Below the pieces are notes generated by a model. The model saw nothing but the letters and a program-made list of their open reading frames with translations. It had not been told where the DNA came from and did not search any database. A DNA stretch of 64,000 nucleotides. It comes from Acidobacteriota bacterium. GTDB lineage: Bacteria; Acidobacteriota; Terriglobia; Bryobacterales; Bryobacteraceae. Positions 50,291 through 57,956 of the stretch are shown here, piece after piece (position 1 is the first letter of the stretch; every line of letters begins with the position of its first letter). The DNA lies in assembly GCA_018268935.1 (NCBI GenBank), contig JAFDVS010000092.1, positions 21,244-85,243 of the forward strand, written 5' to 3'. The position numbers were made by a program, and so were the translations under genes.

Positions 50291-51208
50291 ATGCGCGTGG
50301 TGCTGGAAATCCTGGATGGGCCGCTCGCCGGACGTACTGTGGAACTTGCTCCGGGGGAGTCTGTCTCCGTGGGCAGAACTGCCAAATCGCAGCTCATGCT
50401 GCCGCATGATAATTTTCTTTCGGGGCTGCACTTCCTCGTCGAACATACGCCGGATGGCGTGATCCTCCGCGATTGCAACTCGAGCAACGGCACTTGGGTC
50501 AATGGCGACCGGGTGAACGAGCGCCCGGTTGGGGAAGGGGATCAGATCTCCGCCGGCCAGACTCGCTTTCGCCTCTATTCCGAAGCTGCCGATGAGGCCG
50601 ATCGCCGCAGCTCCACCGTGCTCTTTGCTGTTCCGAAATTCCAGGAACAGACCGGCGTACACAGCATCGAGTCGCTCACCTTCGCGCCGGAACAGCAGCG
50701 CGTCCTCGACTATTTACGGCAACTCACCATGCCGCTCTATGCGGTGCTGAACGCCGGTATTGAGCAGCATGTGCCGCATTTTCTCATGGGCTCGGGAGAG
50801 CCGTTTCAGTTTCTGTCGGAGGGCCTGGCGATCGAACAGATGCAGCCGCCTCCGGTGTACCTGGCGCAGTTCACGCCATCCTCATCGCTGCTGCCGCGCC
50901 TGATCAAAGAGGGCTGGGGAAAGCCGTGGATCACTTTCTTCACCTCGCTGCATCCGGTCCCTGAACTGACCACGCATCTGCGCAACCTGATGGTGGTTGC
51001 CACTCCCGACGGCCGCCCGTTCTATAACCGTTTCTACGATCCGCGGTTGCTGCAGTTGCTGCTGCCTTCTTATACACCGCAGGAAGTATCCCAGCTCTTC
51101 GGGCCTTTGCTCACGCTGGTGATTGCCGACCCATCCGATGCATCGCGTCTGCTGGAGTTTGCCATGACGCCGCAAGGTCCGGCGGGCCGCGCGCTGGCAC
51201 TACGATAA
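50291..51208 (+). CDS. FHA-DUF4123 fusion protein
   Basis: 305 residues from the ATG at 50291, 13 bases after the CRTAC1 stop; a longer in-frame start would lie inside that gene. Residues 1-100 are a forkhead-associated domain with the phosphothreonine-binding residues VSVGRT, SGLHFLVEH and NSSNGTWVNG. Residues about 135-290 match DUF4123: MPLYAVLNAGIE, PPPVYLAQFTPSS, HLRNLMVVATPDGRPFYNRF and YDPRLLQLLLPS. DUF4123 proteins are adaptor chaperones that load effectors onto type VI secretion VgrG spikes, and FHA domains act in the threonine phosphorylation control of T6SS. No VgrG, Hcp or sheath gene is in the window. The sialidase gene starts 4 bases downstream. Confidence 0.85.
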   Translation: MRVVLEILDGPLAGRTVELAPGESVSVGRTAKSQLMLPHDNFLSGLHFLVEHTPDGVILRDCNSSNGTWVNGDRVNERPVGEGDQISAGQTRFRLYSEAADEADRRSSTVLFAVPKFQEQTGVHSIESLTFAPEQQRVLDYLRQLTMPLYAVLNAGIEQHVPHFLMGSGEPFQFLSEGLAIEQMQPPPVYLAQFTPSSSLLPRLIKEGWGKPWITFFTSLHPVPELTTHLRNLMVVATPDGRPFYNRFYDPRLLQLLLPSYTPQEVSQLFGPLLTLVIADPSDASRLLEFAMTPQGPAGRALALR

Positions 51209-51212
51209 ACTC

Positions 51213-52259
51213 ATGCTCCGATTGTTCCCCGTCGTTCTCGCCATGTCTGCGTTTGCCGCGGACGATCCCCAAGTTACTGTCTTTCGCTCGGGCGAAGGCG
51301 GCTATCACTCCTATCGCATTCCCGCGGTTGTCGCGACGAAGAAAGGCACGCTGCTCGCGTTCTGCGAAGGCCGCCGCGACACGCGCAGCGATACCGGCAA
51401 CATCGATCTGTTGCTGAAGCGCAGCGTGGATCAGGGCAAAACATGGTCCTCTACGATCGTGGTTGCGGACTTCGGTCCTGACGTCATCGGCAATCCTGCC
51501 CCCGTCCTCGATCGCAAGACAGGCATCGTCTGGCTGCTGCTGACCAGCAATCTGGCCACCGACCCCGAAAAATCCATCCTCGCCGGAACCTCGAAAGAAA
51601 CGCGCCGCGTGTGGGTCACCCACAGCAAAGACGATGGACTGACGTGGGCCAAGCCCGCCGAAATTACCGGCCAGGTGAAGCCGAAGGGCTGGAGTTGGTA
51701 TGCCACAGGACCGGGCAACGGCATCCAACTCAAGAGCGGACGCCTGGTGATTCCTTGCGATCATTACCGCTCTCCCACTGCGCGCTATTCGCACATTGTC
51801 TACAGTGACGATCACGGCGCCACCTGGAAGGTAGGAGGCATTGTCGGCGACAAGATGAATGAGTCCACCATCGCTGAGCTCCCCGACGGCTCGCTGCTAT
51901 TCAACATGCGCAGCTACGCGGGCAAGAACCGCCGAGCCATCGCCCGCAGCCGCGACGGCGGAATCACGTTTGAGCCCGCGACATTGGACGAAGCCCTCAT
52001 CGAGCCCGTGTGCCAGGCGAGCCTGATCCGGCACGGAAAAGCGCTGCTGTTTTCCAACCCCGCCAGCACGCGCCGTGAGAACATGACCGTGCGCAGCAGC
52101 AAGGACGGCGGCAAGACGTGGAATCTGGTGAAAGCCCTGCATCCCGGCCCTTCCGCTTACTCCAATATCATTTCTCTCAAAGGTGGGCACATCGGTCTGC
52201 TCTATGAGCGCGGAGAGAAGTCCGCCTATGAGACCATTACCTTCGCCCGCTGGAAGTAA
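51213..52259 (+). CDS. Exo-alpha-sialidase (GH33-like)
   Basis: 348 residues with a signal peptide (VLAMSAFAADDP). YHSYRIPAVV gives the first arginine of the sialate-binding triad. Five Asp-box repeats are visible: SVDQGKTW, SKDDGLTW, SDDHGATW, SRDGGITF and SKDGGKTW, the count expected for a six-bladed sialidase propeller. NESTIAELPDG supplies the conserved Glu, LLFNMRSY the second Arg, and the C-terminal region IGLLYERG the Tyr/Glu pair. It should release sialic acid or related sugars from glycans outside the cell. It lies 4 bases after the FHA-DUF4123 gene and 12 bases before an ABM-domain gene. No sialic acid catabolism genes are nearby. Confidence 0.9.
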   Translation: MLRLFPVVLAMSAFAADDPQVTVFRSGEGGYHSYRIPAVVATKKGTLLAFCEGRRDTRSDTGNIDLLLKRSVDQGKTWSSTIVVADFGPDVIGNPAPVLDRKTGIVWLLLTSNLATDPEKSILAGTSKETRRVWVTHSKDDGLTWAKPAEITGQVKPKGWSWYATGPGNGIQLKSGRLVIPCDHYRSPTARYSHIVYSDDHGATWKVGGIVGDKMNESTIAELPDGSLLFNMRSYAGKNRRAIARSRDGGITFEPATLDEALIEPVCQASLIRHGKALLFSNPASTRRENMTVRSSKDGGKTWNLVKALHPGPSAYSNIISLKGGHIGLLYERGEKSAYETITFARWK

Positions 52260-52271
52260 GGAACCCAAGTT

Positions 52272-52562
52272 ATGAAAGTTGACGTTGTTGCCCACATCCA
52301 TGCGAAGCCCGGCCTCGAAGCCGCGCTTCGCCAAGTGCTCGAATCTTTCGTCGAGCCCACCCGCAAGGAAGACGGCTGCCTCCGCTACGATCTGTTCGTG
52401 GATCTGGATGATCCTACCAAGTTCACGTTCATTGAGGAATGGTCGAGCCGGGAAGCGCTGGAAGCGCATGGCCTGTCCGCGCATATTGCAGCGGGGCGCG
52501 CGAAGTTTCCGGAACTGCTGGCTCAGCCGGGGTGGGTGCAAGTAGCGACGCGAATTCTCTAG
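52272..52562 (+). CDS. Antibiotic biosynthesis monooxygenase (ABM/YgiN-like) domain protein
   Basis: 96 residues, cytoplasmic, with an AAGGA ribosome site overlapping the sialidase stop. The ferredoxin-like fold is recognised from VVAHIHAKPGLEAALRQVLE, EDGCLRYDLFVDLDDP, FIEEWSSREALEAHGLSAHI and a C-terminal strand WVQVATRIL. Family members are small dimeric proteins, including quinol monooxygenases and uncharacterised enzymes acting without cofactors. The sequence does not reveal the substrate. It is the last gene of the 21-kb plus-strand run. The next gene is convergent, with 75 bases between stops and no clear terminator hairpin in the gap. Confidence 0.88.
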   Translation: MKVDVVAHIHAKPGLEAALRQVLESFVEPTRKEDGCLRYDLFVDLDDPTKFTFIEEWSSREALEAHGLSAHIAAGRAKFPELLAQPGWVQVATRIL

Positions 52563-52637
52563 GTAGAAGTTATCGGCGCGGCCTTCGGCAGAGGCGGGCC
52601 ACAGACTCCGATGGCCTGCCCCACTTTGCGCGTGAAG

Positions 52638-54005
52638 CTAGAAACTGAGCCGCTCGGTTCGCGAGATCCCGTAGCGGTTCTTGAACTCCACTTCGGCTCC
52701 CGCGATGGCGATGGTTGTCGTCGAGGCAGGGAATACCGCAAGCATCTGGAACATGCCGCCTACTGTGGTGGTCTCGTAGTAAGCACGGAATTTTTCCGCC
52801 ACCAGCGAGGTCAGGATGCCCGGCGGCACCTCCACTCCCTCGCGGTTATAGAAACGGAACGACACCTGATCGGCGGAGCGCGAATTGTCGTAGCCCTTGA
52901 TGGACACCTCCATGATCTCGATGCCGCGTTTGACGGTGACTGTTTCGGCAACCACCGGAGCAGGGTCGATGGTGTAGCTGGCCTCCGAGAGGTATCCACC
53001 CACTTCGGCGATCAGCCGCAGGGTTCCCGCCGTTGTGCCCGTCTGCAGCACCGTATCCTTCGATCCGGAAAATAGCGCCACGGATTCACCCTCCCGTACG
53101 ACAAAGGGAATGGCGCGGCTGTTTGTGCCTGGAAACAGCACACCGGGATCGTCCGGTCCGCTCATTGATGCGGTGAACTCCAGCCGCAAACGCCCGGAGG
53201 CGTTGGCCCGTGAAACGGTGTCCAGTTTGACGGCTACGCGGACCTGCTTCCCACTGAGCAGCCTTTCCTCACTCAAGCTGAGCGAAGGCTTGGGCGGCGT
53301 GGGTTCCACCCCGATTCCTTCCAGCGGATAGCTGCGTCCGTCAATGACAAGTGCTCCGTTCTTCAGGCCGCTAGTGGTTGGCCGAAACACAATGTCCAGC
53401 CGCCGGGACGAGCGTGGGGGCAGATCCATGGCGCCGGTCAACAATTCATTCCATGCGAACGAATCGCCACTGACGGCGATGGCCGCTACCCGCACGGCGG
53501 CGTCATGCGGATTCTCCAGCACAAAGCTGCGAGTCGATCGCAACCCCCGCTCCGTGTTGGGAAACACCGACGGCACACCGGCTGTGCGCTGCGTGCGCGA
53601 TCCGTCGGATTCCAGCAGGTACAGTGACGGCGCGGCCACAGCGGCTGCGACGAAGGTGACCGTGAGCGCATTGATGCGCAAGTTGCCGCGAGCATCGCTC
53701 ACCGCAGTCGGCGACTGGAAGCGCACGTAGAAGTCGATGCTGAACTTGCCGAGGATTGACTTGGGGAGGCTCGGGGCGGATTCCAACGAATAGCCTGTAC
53801 CGCTCACCGACAGCGTCGTAATAGTGGCCAGTAACTCACTGGTGTTGCGGATGCGGATCACCGCCTGCAATGGCTCGCCGGTCGTCGTTTCGCCCAGGTT
53901 TACCAGGCCGCTCACAGGGCGCTCCGCCGTGCCCTGCACGGTAAACACTTCCAGTTGCGCCATGCAAGGCAGCGCCAGCAACGGAAGTAGCAGCAGCGCC
54001 CTCAT
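52638..54005 (-). CDS. Exported multi-domain beta protein (ASH/Ig-like), unknown function
   Basis: 455 residues from the ATG at 54005, which overlaps the upstream gene stop (ATGA) and gives a clear signal peptide (MRALLLLPLLALPCMAQ); in-frame starts further upstream fall inside the neighbour. Residues 17-130 (VSGLVNLGETTTGEPLQAVI, RIRNTSELLATITTLSVSG) and 150-260 (SFVLENPHDAAVRVAAIAVS) look like ASH or choice-of-anchor D immunoglobulin-type domains, followed by two more beta-sandwich segments. No enzyme motif is visible. It is the last gene of a minus-strand operon headed by a PP2C phosphatase. A structural or surface role is suggested by the fold only. Confidence 0.8.
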   Translation of the reverse strand: MRALLLLPLLALPCMAQLEVFTVQGTAERPVSGLVNLGETTTGEPLQAVIRIRNTSELLATITTLSVSGTGYSLESAPSLPKSILGKFSIDFYVRFQSPTAVSDARGNLRINALTVTFVAAAVAAPSLYLLESDGSRTQRTAGVPSVFPNTERGLRSTRSFVLENPHDAAVRVAAIAVSGDSFAWNELLTGAMDLPPRSSRRLDIVFRPTTSGLKNGALVIDGRSYPLEGIGVEPTPPKPSLSLSEERLLSGKQVRVAVKLDTVSRANASGRLRLEFTASMSGPDDPGVLFPGTNSRAIPFVVREGESVALFSGSKDTVLQTGTTAGTLRLIAEVGGYLSEASYTIDPAPVVAETVTVKRGIEIMEVSIKGYDNSRSADQVSFRFYNREGVEVPPGILTSLVAEKFRAYYETTTVGGMFQMLAVFPASTTTIAIAGAEVEFKNRYGISRTERLSF

Positions 54006-54634
54006 GGCTCGGGCTCCGGAACCATCGTCAGATCCGGCGCATGGCACTGGGCCGCAAACAGCCGGCCGGATACACGGATCAGCACCCATCCTTCCCGCAA
54101 AGCGAACAGCGATTCGACAAGTGAGTCCATCTCCCAGGCGCGGTCCCCGCAGCCTACCTTCGTCCCTGTGGCCGTCCACGTTCGTCCCGTGGAATCTACC
54201 GCGACAACGTCACCATGCACTGGCTCCCGGCGTAGCTCGCTTAGCGTACTGCCGTCGAATTCGACAAGTTCCCAGCCCGATGGCGCACGCATAGCCACCC
54301 GAACCTGGCGGCTACTCCATTGCACAAGGGCATCAGCGGCAGCGATCCATCCGGCACGTTCGCCTTCTTCTCCCATCAACAAAACACGGCTCTCCCGCAG
54401 CCACTCGCGATCCAACACGCGGTCACCCACAACGATGCCCGCCGCCGTCTTCGTCACCATTGTGCGATCCATCCGGATGGCCGCGGTCACCCCTTCCTCC
54501 AACGGTGTCCCGATCACCAGATTGCCGCGCATGCCATACAACGGATACAGCCGTCCGTCACGAGCGGGAAAGTAGCCGAGGGGCGGCAACTCCAGTCCGC
54601 TTTGGGCGAATAGCAGAAGCAGCGAGAAGATCAT
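54002..54634 (-). CDS. Exported protein of unknown function, propeller-like fragment
   Basis: 210 residues from the ATG at 54634, chosen because it overlaps the upstream stop (ATGA) and begins a short signal peptide (MIFSLLLLFAQSG). The body has short beta-strand repeats (GRLYPLYGMRGNLVIGTPLE, GDVVAVDSTGRTWTATG, LREGWVLIRVSGRLFAAQC) that suggest half a beta propeller. I cannot place it in a named family. It sits between the Ig-like membrane protein and the ASH-type protein, with overlaps on both sides, so stoichiometric production of the three exported proteins is likely. Confidence 0.75.
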   Translation of the reverse strand: MIFSLLLLFAQSGLELPPLGYFPARDGRLYPLYGMRGNLVIGTPLEEGVTAAIRMDRTMVTKTAAGIVVGDRVLDREWLRESRVLLMGEEGERAGWIAAADALVQWSSRQVRVAMRAPSGWELVEFDGSTLSELRREPVHGDVVAVDSTGRTWTATGTKVGCGDRAWEMDSLVESLFALREGWVLIRVSGRLFAAQCHAPDLTMVPEPEP

Positions 54635-55476
54635 GGCTTGCCTATGGTGATGGTGGGGTTGCTCAGTGTCAGAATGGGCCCCGTCACAACGGCTGCGGGC
54701 GCCGCGGTGGGTTGTTTGCCATTCAAGCGGTATGCCGCAAAACCTCCGGCTGCTCCAACGATGCCGAGCGTGATCACTACCCACTTGGCGCGCCCGCTGG
54801 AGATGCGCTCTTCGTTCCCTTCCGTGCGGGTCAGCATCACGCCTGGACGCTTCACCGGAGCTTGTTCAGCGATCTGCGGTTCCACAGCCACCTCGGCGGC
54901 GGCAGCGGGGATAGCGGGTGGCTTCTTGGCAATCTCCACTTCAAAGGAAGCCACTTTGGGCTTTTCGGGCGGGGGGGCGGATGCGGGTGGTGGCGCGGGC
55001 TTTGGCTCCCCGTCTTTCCCTACAATACGGATGCGCGCCGTCGTGCCCGCGGAGGCTCCGGATGCTTGCGCCAGGATGCTGACGCGGCAATCTCCTAGCA
55101 CGGGGCCCCATTGGATTCCCCATGTGGATGCCTTGCCCGTTGCGTCGCTCACCTGGTCTTCGAAACGTTTGCCGTTCGGAAACAACCCGCTCGGGCCGCT
55201 TTCGGGTAACCGGAAGGTCACTTTGGCCGCTGGAACCGGGTTCCCCATCCCATCCGAGACCACGATGGAGACTCCGCCGAAGGAACGGCTCCCTGCCTTG
55301 ACTTCCAGGCCATCCCCTTCTGTTACCGTGAGTTGTAGATTCTGCCCAGCCATGGATCCAGCCACGGCCAGCATCAGCGCGAGCAGCGTGAGATTAAGCG
55401 GCCTTGGGCTCCGGTGTTCGCAGCAGAACAACCGTAATGTTATCCGGGCCACCTGCTTTACGAGCAGCATCAACAA
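54631..55476 (-). CDS. Membrane protein with bacterial Ig-like (Big_1-like) domain
   Basis: 281 residues from an ATG at 55476; the start is uncertain. That ATG overlaps the PP2C gene by 83 bases; a TTG at 55431 (MFCCEHRSPRPLNLTLLALM) or the ATG at 55374 are alternatives. A hydrophobic stretch LTLLALMLAVAGSMAG acts as signal. Then comes an invasin-type Ig-like domain (SIVVSDGMGNPVPAAKVTF, VSDATGKASTWGIQW), a Pro/Ala-rich linker, and a membrane helix (WVVITLGIVGAAGGFAAYRL) near residues 232-251, leaving a short C-terminal tail. Its stop overlaps the next gene (ATGA). The order PP2C, Ig/TM and two exported beta proteins may form an envelope assembly under phospho-control. Confidence 0.75.
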   Translation of the reverse strand: MLMLLVKQVARITLRLFCCEHRSPRPLNLTLLALMLAVAGSMAGQNLQLTVTEGDGLEVKAGSRSFGGVSIVVSDGMGNPVPAAKVTFRLPESGPSGLFPNGKRFEDQVSDATGKASTWGIQWGPVLGDCRVSILAQASGASAGTTARIRIVGKDGEPKPAPPPASAPPPEKPKVASFEVEIAKKPPAIPAAAAEVAVEPQIAEQAPVKRPGVMLTRTEGNEERISSGRAKWVVITLGIVGAAGGFAAYRLNGKQPTAAPAAVVTGPILTLSNPTITIGKP

Positions 55477-56119
55477 GAGAGTGGCATTTGCCCTCGAAAG
55501 TTTGCTCGTTTTTTAACACCGATTCGATCAGATCCACGCTCACCACCCCATGCAGCCCATCACTGGACAGCAAAATATAGGAGTTGGGCACCGGGCGGAT
55601 CTTGTAGGAATGGATGCGCAGCGGGGAACTGACCCCGATGGCCATCGTCAAAACATGGCGCAGTGGATGGTTTTTGAGCGTTTCTTCGTCAATCCCCAGG
55701 CGCCGCCCTACTTCGTTCACCCAAGTCTGATCTTCGGTGATCACCAGCAGCTGATTCTCCTGATAGAGATAGGCGCGCGAATCGCCGACGCTGGCAATAA
55801 GGAGATCGTCGCCGTTCTCCAGAACCGCCACCAGCGTGGTTCCCATACCTTCCATTCCGGAATCCGCGGCCGCCGCGTCTTTCACCACCCGGTTGGCCTC
55901 TTCGAAGGCTTTCACCAGTGTGTCGATGTCATTTCGCCCCGCGCGCCAGATATGATTGGCAACGGTTTCGGCGGCCAGTTGCGAAGCGTGCTCGCCCGCG
56001 CGCGCGCCTCCCATGCCATCCGCAACGATATAGAGGCCGAGCTCTGGCGCCAGCAGACAGTAGTCTTCGTTATTCTTCCTGACGCAGCCGAGGTCGGAGA
56101 GTCCGTAGGATTCGAGCAT
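55394..56119 (-). CDS. PP2C-family serine/threonine protein phosphatase
   Basis: 241 residues, the usual length of bacterial Stp/PrpC-type enzymes. All metal and catalytic motifs are present: RKNNEDYC, YIVADGMGGARAGEHAS, GMGTTLVAVL, ASVGDSRAYLY, LSSDGLHGVV and AGGPDNITVVLL. It removes phosphate from Ser/Thr residues, usually opposing a Hanks-type kinase; none is encoded in the window. In T6SS loci a PP2C enzyme (PppA) works with an FHA protein, and here an FHA-DUF4123 gene lies 4 kb away. The gene is first in a four-gene minus-strand operon, overlapping the Ig-like gene. Confidence 0.94.
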   Translation of the reverse strand: MLESYGLSDLGCVRKNNEDYCLLAPELGLYIVADGMGGARAGEHASQLAAETVANHIWRAGRNDIDTLVKAFEEANRVVKDAAAADSGMEGMGTTLVAVLENGDDLLIASVGDSRAYLYQENQLLVITEDQTWVNEVGRRLGIDEETLKNHPLRHVLTMAIGVSSPLRIHSYKIRPVPNSYILLSSDGLHGVVSVDLIESVLKNEQTFEGKCHSLVDAARKAGGPDNITVVLLRTPEPKAA

Positions 56120-56186
56120 GGAACTTCCTGATTATAGCCGCTTCTTTGACCACGAATGGGAGCTAGTGGTTTCTATTCGCACCAGG

Positions 56187-57377
56187 TCAGGGTTTTTTGC
56201 TTTCCAGAATAGAGCGCAACTGGAGAAATGCCGACTCGTTGTACTCATGTTTCAGGCGCTCCAGCCCTTCCAGCTTCGTATCGCCCGCGCGTGGTCCGCT
56301 CTTCTGTAGGCAACGGCCAAGCAAAGCGGTTGCCTCCTGGTCGTCGGGATCGCGCTGCAGAAGGCGGCGGAGATGCTCTGCCGCGCTAGCGAAATCCCCT
56401 CGCTTCCAGTACGTATAGCCCACGTTGAACAAATACTCAGGATCGTTTGGATCCCCCTCCAATGCTCGCTCGAAGCTCTGCGCAGCTTCCGCCAGGCCCC
56501 TCCTGGACTGTGCTGCTCCCAGATTGTTGTGCACCTCATTCAGCGGTACCTCTCTCACGATCGTCTCGAAGGCGGATTGCGCCGCCGCGTACTCTCCTAA
56601 GTAAAAGCGTGAAATGCCGGCAAAAAACATCGCCTCCCGGTAATGAGAATCACGATTCGGCACTTTTTGTAGCCAATCGGCCGCTTCCCGGTAGTTCTCC
56701 GCCGCCCATTGCATCTTTCCCAGCTCAAAGCAAGGCGCGGCGAAGCCCGGATCGAGACGCGCGGCTTGCGTGAAGAAGCGATGCTTCTGCTCGTCGTTCC
56801 CCGCCAGAAGTCCGCGGATGTAGTTTTCCATGGCGTCGACACGCACCGCGGGGCGCATCTTGCGAAACTCGTCCTCTTGCGGTGCGCCGTTCGCTTTTAC
56901 GAACTGAAGCGTCTGCCAGGCGATATGAGTTTGCAGGGCAGCCAGATCCTCCAAAGCACCCAGCGCTTCATATTCCGGCCCGGCCCGCAGTTTCCCCAGA
57001 TCGAGAATCTGCACCGTGATGTGCAGGTTGCCGCGCGACCCCACCTTCTCCCCGCCCGGCTTCAATTCAAAGCGCCCGTAGATCACTCTGCCCGCATCCA
57101 GAACCTCGCCCATTTTCATCACCGTAGCTTTCGTGAGCAAAGTGTAGGGGCGCACAGCCAAACGCCGGTATGCCTCCGTGCGATCTTCACGCGAAATGGT
57201 GAGCAATCCCTCCGCCGCTAAAGTGTCCCGCACATTCTCGCCGAGGCTTTCCCCAATCCAGTCCAGATTGCCGTTGCCTGAGTGATTGAAGAAGGGAAGG
57301 ACGAGGTAGGTTTGTGCCGCGCACGTTGCGGCACTCATCGTTGCAAGGAAAAAGAAAATGGCCGGAAACCGCCTCAT
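56187..57377 (-). CDS. Exported TolB-N/FlgO-like plus TPR protein
   Basis: 396 residues. The ATG at 57377 is preferred because it begins a normal signal peptide (RFPAIFFFLATMSAATCAAQ); an upstream ATG at 57431 would add 18 non-signal residues. YLVLPFFNHSGNGNLDWIGE through VIYGRFELKPGGE (about residues 22-110) resembles the N-terminal alpha/beta domain of TolB or FlgO. Then TPR repeats run to the end (FAAPCFELGKMQWAAENYRE, EYLFNVGYTYWKRGDFASAA). It is probably a periplasmic scaffold. It is separated from the downstream PP2C gene by 67 bases and from the upstream small exported protein by 72 bases, so co-transcription is possible. Confidence 0.82.
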   Translation of the reverse strand: MRRFPAIFFFLATMSAATCAAQTYLVLPFFNHSGNGNLDWIGESLGENVRDTLAAEGLLTISREDRTEAYRRLAVRPYTLLTKATVMKMGEVLDAGRVIYGRFELKPGGEKVGSRGNLHITVQILDLGKLRAGPEYEALGALEDLAALQTHIAWQTLQFVKANGAPQEDEFRKMRPAVRVDAMENYIRGLLAGNDEQKHRFFTQAARLDPGFAAPCFELGKMQWAAENYREAADWLQKVPNRDSHYREAMFFAGISRFYLGEYAAAQSAFETIVREVPLNEVHNNLGAAQSRRGLAEAAQSFERALEGDPNDPEYLFNVGYTYWKRGDFASAAEHLRRLLQRDPDDQEATALLGRCLQKSGPRAGDTKLEGLERLKHEYNESAFLQLRSILESKKP

Positions 57378-57449
57378 CACTAACAGTGTATCGTTAGGGC
57401 TGAGGCCAGTTCCCGGCCGCAGGACTTTCACACTCTCTCTACTCGGGGT

Positions 57450-57785
57450 TTATAAGCCGGCTTGATCGCCGTTCGGGAACACCAGCTTCTTGTTGGTGTT
57501 GCCCAGACGGATCTCCTGAACCTTGTACTTGCCATCCGTGGTCTGATAGCGCACGGTAGTGGAGTTGAACTTCGAATCGCCAGTCTCCACCTTCACATTG
57601 GCTTCCACACTCTTCTTGCCCGTGGCAATCACAGCCTTGTTGTCGCTCACCGTGACCTTGTACTCACCGGGCTTCAACTCGGTGCCGGCCACAACCGAAG
57701 GCTGGAACAGCGTGATGCGGTAGGTATCCGCCGCGCTCGCAACCGCCATCGCCATCAGGGCAAAACTGAACGCAAATTTCCTCAT
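57450..57785 (-). CDS. Small exported beta-rich protein with strong ribosome site
   Basis: 111 residues from the ATG at 57785. GAGGAG lies at 57795-57800 (reverse strand), nine bases from the ATG, one of the strongest ribosome sites in the window, suggesting high expression. MRKFAFSFALMAMAVASAAD is a signal peptide. The mature part (ITLFQPSVVAGTELKPGEYK, ATGKKSVEANVKVETGDSKF) is rich in Lys and Thr with short strands, like small exported proteins common in Acidobacteria, but no domain is named with confidence. It has a 171-base upstream gap containing no gene, in which I see no certain promoter. Confidence 0.85.
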   Translation of the reverse strand: MRKFAFSFALMAMAVASAADTYRITLFQPSVVAGTELKPGEYKVTVSDNKAVIATGKKSVEANVKVETGDSKFNSTTVRYQTTDGKYKVQEIRLGNTNKKLVFPNGDQAGL

Positions 57786-57956
57786 GATAGTCTTCTCCTC
57801 TTTAGCCTGTTTGTTTGTTTCGATGTCGTGCAACTTGTCCGTTGCGTTTCCGCGCTTTGCTCAAACCTTAGTGGAAGTTCCGGTAAGTCCGGTAGCACTG
57901 TTTGCTGTGCGCGTTCACTTTCTATATACGTAGGCGAGAAAGAATTGTTCCGGAGA

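Noticed and set aside
50291..52562. Type VI secretion locus around the FHA-DUF4123 gene
   Set aside because: No VgrG, Hcp, PAAR, sheath, ClpV or membrane-complex gene is found in the 64-kb window, so only an orphan adaptor is claimed.
52563..52637. Terminator between the ABM gene and the convergent ASH-type gene
   Set aside because: GC-rich segments are present but no stable hairpin followed by a T-run could be found on either strand.
54006..54179. Upstream extension of the ASH-type exported protein
   Set aside because: Arg/Gly/Cys-rich shadow of the neighbouring gene; the ATG at 54005 overlaps the previous stop and starts a clear signal peptide.
57786..57956. dif-like or attachment site in the AT-richer gap
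   Set aside because: TCTATATACGTAG is AT-rich but does not show the two half-site arms of XerCD sites, and no integrase is nearby.
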